The notes below the pieces were generated by a model. It was given only the letters and a program-made list of their open reading frames with translations. It did no database searches and was not told the DNA's origin. A stretch of 5,988 nt of DNA from contig JAGQXA010000413.1 in the NCBI GenBank assembly GCA_020436865.1, positions 1-5,988 on the forward strand, read 5' to 3'. The stretch comes from Saprospiraceae bacterium (GTDB lineage: Bacteria; Bacteroidota; Bacteroidia; Chitinophagales; Saprospiraceae). Of this stretch, positions 5,118 to 5,988 are shown piece after piece (positions within the stretch are counted from its first letter, which is position 1; every line of letters starts with the position of its first letter). Made by a program: the position numbers and the translations under genes.

Positions 5118-5336
5118 ATGAAAACCGCCCGCTATCTGCTTCCTGTACTGTGCCTGCTGACGATCACCCCCGCCTTCGGACAAGTGGCCGAGGGTGGCGA
5201 TTTCATGCACAGCATCGGCAAGATCTATGTGGTGCTGGCCGTCGTTCTGGCCATCTTCATTGCCATCATTTTGTTCCTGGTCTTCCTGGAACGAAAACTA
5301 ACCAAATTGGAGAACCAAATTCAACAGAATGACTGA
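5118..5336 (+). CDS. ccmD: CcmD-like small membrane protein with a signal peptide
   Basis: This 72-residue protein has a cleavable-looking signal sequence (residues 1-21, ending TPAFG before Gln22). A short polar stretch is followed by one membrane helix (about residues 35-57) and then a charged cytoplasmic coiled tail (RKLTKLENQIQQND). This is the layout of the CcmD family in Bacteroidota; in other bacteria CcmD is a single-helix protein that holds CcmC and haem-loaded CcmE in the haem-release complex. The position right after ccsA/ccmC supports the call, since sequence similarity in such a short protein is weak. The ATG at 5118 is preferred over an in-frame upstream ATG at 4968 because it begins a proper signal peptide and does not overlap ccsA. 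The end overlaps the dehydrogenase start by 8 bases. Confidence 0.75.
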   Translation: MKTARYLLPVLCLLTITPAFGQVAEGGDFMHSIGKIYVVLAVVLAIFIAIILFLVFLERKLTKLENQIQQND

Positions 5337-5988
5337 ACCAATCGTCAAGGTCAGCTTTTACCAAAGTGTTCAGAACTACTTTGAAAAAGCCGCTCAGCAC
5401 ACGGGCCTGCACCGGGGGCTACTCGATCAGATCAAGATCTGCAACGCGGTCTACCGCATGCACTTCCCGGTCAAGATCGGCAACGAATATCGCACCATTG
5501 AAGCTTACCGCGTTCAGCATAGCCATCACCGCCTGCCTACGAAAGGAGGGATCCGCTATAGCAATCACGTCAACCAGGAAGAGGTCATGGCCCTGGCCAC
5601 CCTCATGTCGTACAAGTGTGCGATCGTCGACGTGCCTTTCGGCGGGGCCAAGGGCGGCGTAAAGATCAACCCCTGGGAATACACGCCCAGCCAGTTGGAA
5701 AAGATCACCCGTCGCTACACCACCGAGCTGGTGCGCCGTAACTTCATCGGTCCGGCGATCGACGTGCCGGCGCCCGACTACGGTACCGGCGGTCGCGAAA
5801 TGGCCTGGATCTACGACACCTATCGCACCTTCCGCGACAACGACATCGACGCCGCCGGCTGTGTGACCGGCAAACCCGTGAACCTCAATGGCATCCGGGG
5901 CCGGGAAGAAGCCACCGGACGTGGAGTCTATTACGGCATCCGCGAAGCCCTGAGCCATGCGGAAGACATGAAGGTCCTCGGCCTGGAG
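5329..5988 (+). CDS. gdhA: Glu/Leu/Phe/Val dehydrogenase, probably glutamate dehydrogenase (N-terminal 220 codons, partial)
   Basis: The open frame starts at the ATG at 5329, overlaps the ccmD stop by 8 bases and runs off the window after 220 codons; a full enzyme has about 420-450. The N-terminal catalytic domain is intact: PTKGGIRY (residues 70-77, Lys72 contacting the substrate carboxylate), SYKCAIVDVPFGGAKGG (94-110, Lys96 and catalytic Lys108), and IDVPAPDYGT (144-153, with catalytic Asp150). TGKP...GIRGREEATGRGV (180-200) leads into the nucleotide-binding domain. These enzymes interconvert glutamate and 2-oxoglutarate plus ammonia in the cytoplasm. Family motifs cannot by themselves exclude leucine or another branched amino acid as substrate, nor settle NAD versus NADP. 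The overlap with ccmD suggests coupled translation. It has no evident functional link to cytochrome c maturation. Confidence 0.9.
   Translation, partial: MTEPIVKVSFYQSVQNYFEKAAQHTGLHRGLLDQIKICNAVYRMHFPVKIGNEYRTIEAYRVQHSHHRLPTKGGIRYSNHVNQEEVMALATLMSYKCAIVDVPFGGAKGGVKINPWEYTPSQLEKITRRYTTELVRRNFIGPAIDVPAPDYGTGGREMAWIYDTYRTFRDNDIDAAGCVTGKPVNLNGIRGREEATGRGVYYGIREALSHAEDMKVLGLE

Noticed and set aside
5419..5958. 179-codon minus-strand open frame opposite the dehydrogenase
   Set aside because: The plus strand carries the complete run of glutamate dehydrogenase catalytic motifs. The reverse frame is a compositional shadow.

Overview
The window looks like chromosomal DNA of a GC-rich member of the Bacteroidota, probably of the Saprospiria/Cytophagia type. 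This rests on several observations. None of the start codons has a convincing Shine-Dalgarno sequence, and the leaders are A-rich or very short. Three sites resemble the Bacteroidota promoter (TTG or TTTG, about 19 bases, then TAnnTTTG). The cytochrome c maturation genes run in the order ccmB, ccsA/ccmC, ccmD. The lineage is inferred from these features and no database was searched.

Layout, left part (1-2150): a partial saccharopine-dehydrogenase-like oxidoreductase and a complete LuxE-like adenylating enzyme lie on the minus strand, with a strong GC-rich hairpin between them. Divergent from the LuxE-like gene is a small secreted lipoprotein of unknown function. Its stop codon lies only 5 bases from the stop of a convergent ArsC/Spx-family thioredoxin-fold gene.

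Middle and right (2216-5988): a uridine-phosphorylase-like enzyme diverges from the arsC-like gene. It is followed by ccmB, a 170-base spacer, ccsA/ccmC, a ccmD-like small membrane protein, and the first 220 codons of a glutamate dehydrogenase that runs off the end. CcmB and CcsA/CcmC are membrane parts of the haem-delivery system for c-type cytochromes, and CcmD is normally their small partner. The dehydrogenase overlaps ccmD by 8 bases, so the two are probably translated together.

Two things stand out. First, the ccmB-ccsA spacer changes abruptly from a 30-base homopurine tract, through a small hairpin, to a 127-base stretch with no G. That stretch is a 24-base tandem repeat, itself built from an 8-base unit, and it runs directly into the ccsA start codon. 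Second, CcsA/CcmC carries about 120 extra residues between its first and second membrane segments, resembling a periplasmic Ig/TIG-like domain. I see no mobile element, CRISPR array, tRNA or rRNA, and no clear sign of a new multi-gene defence or mobile system.
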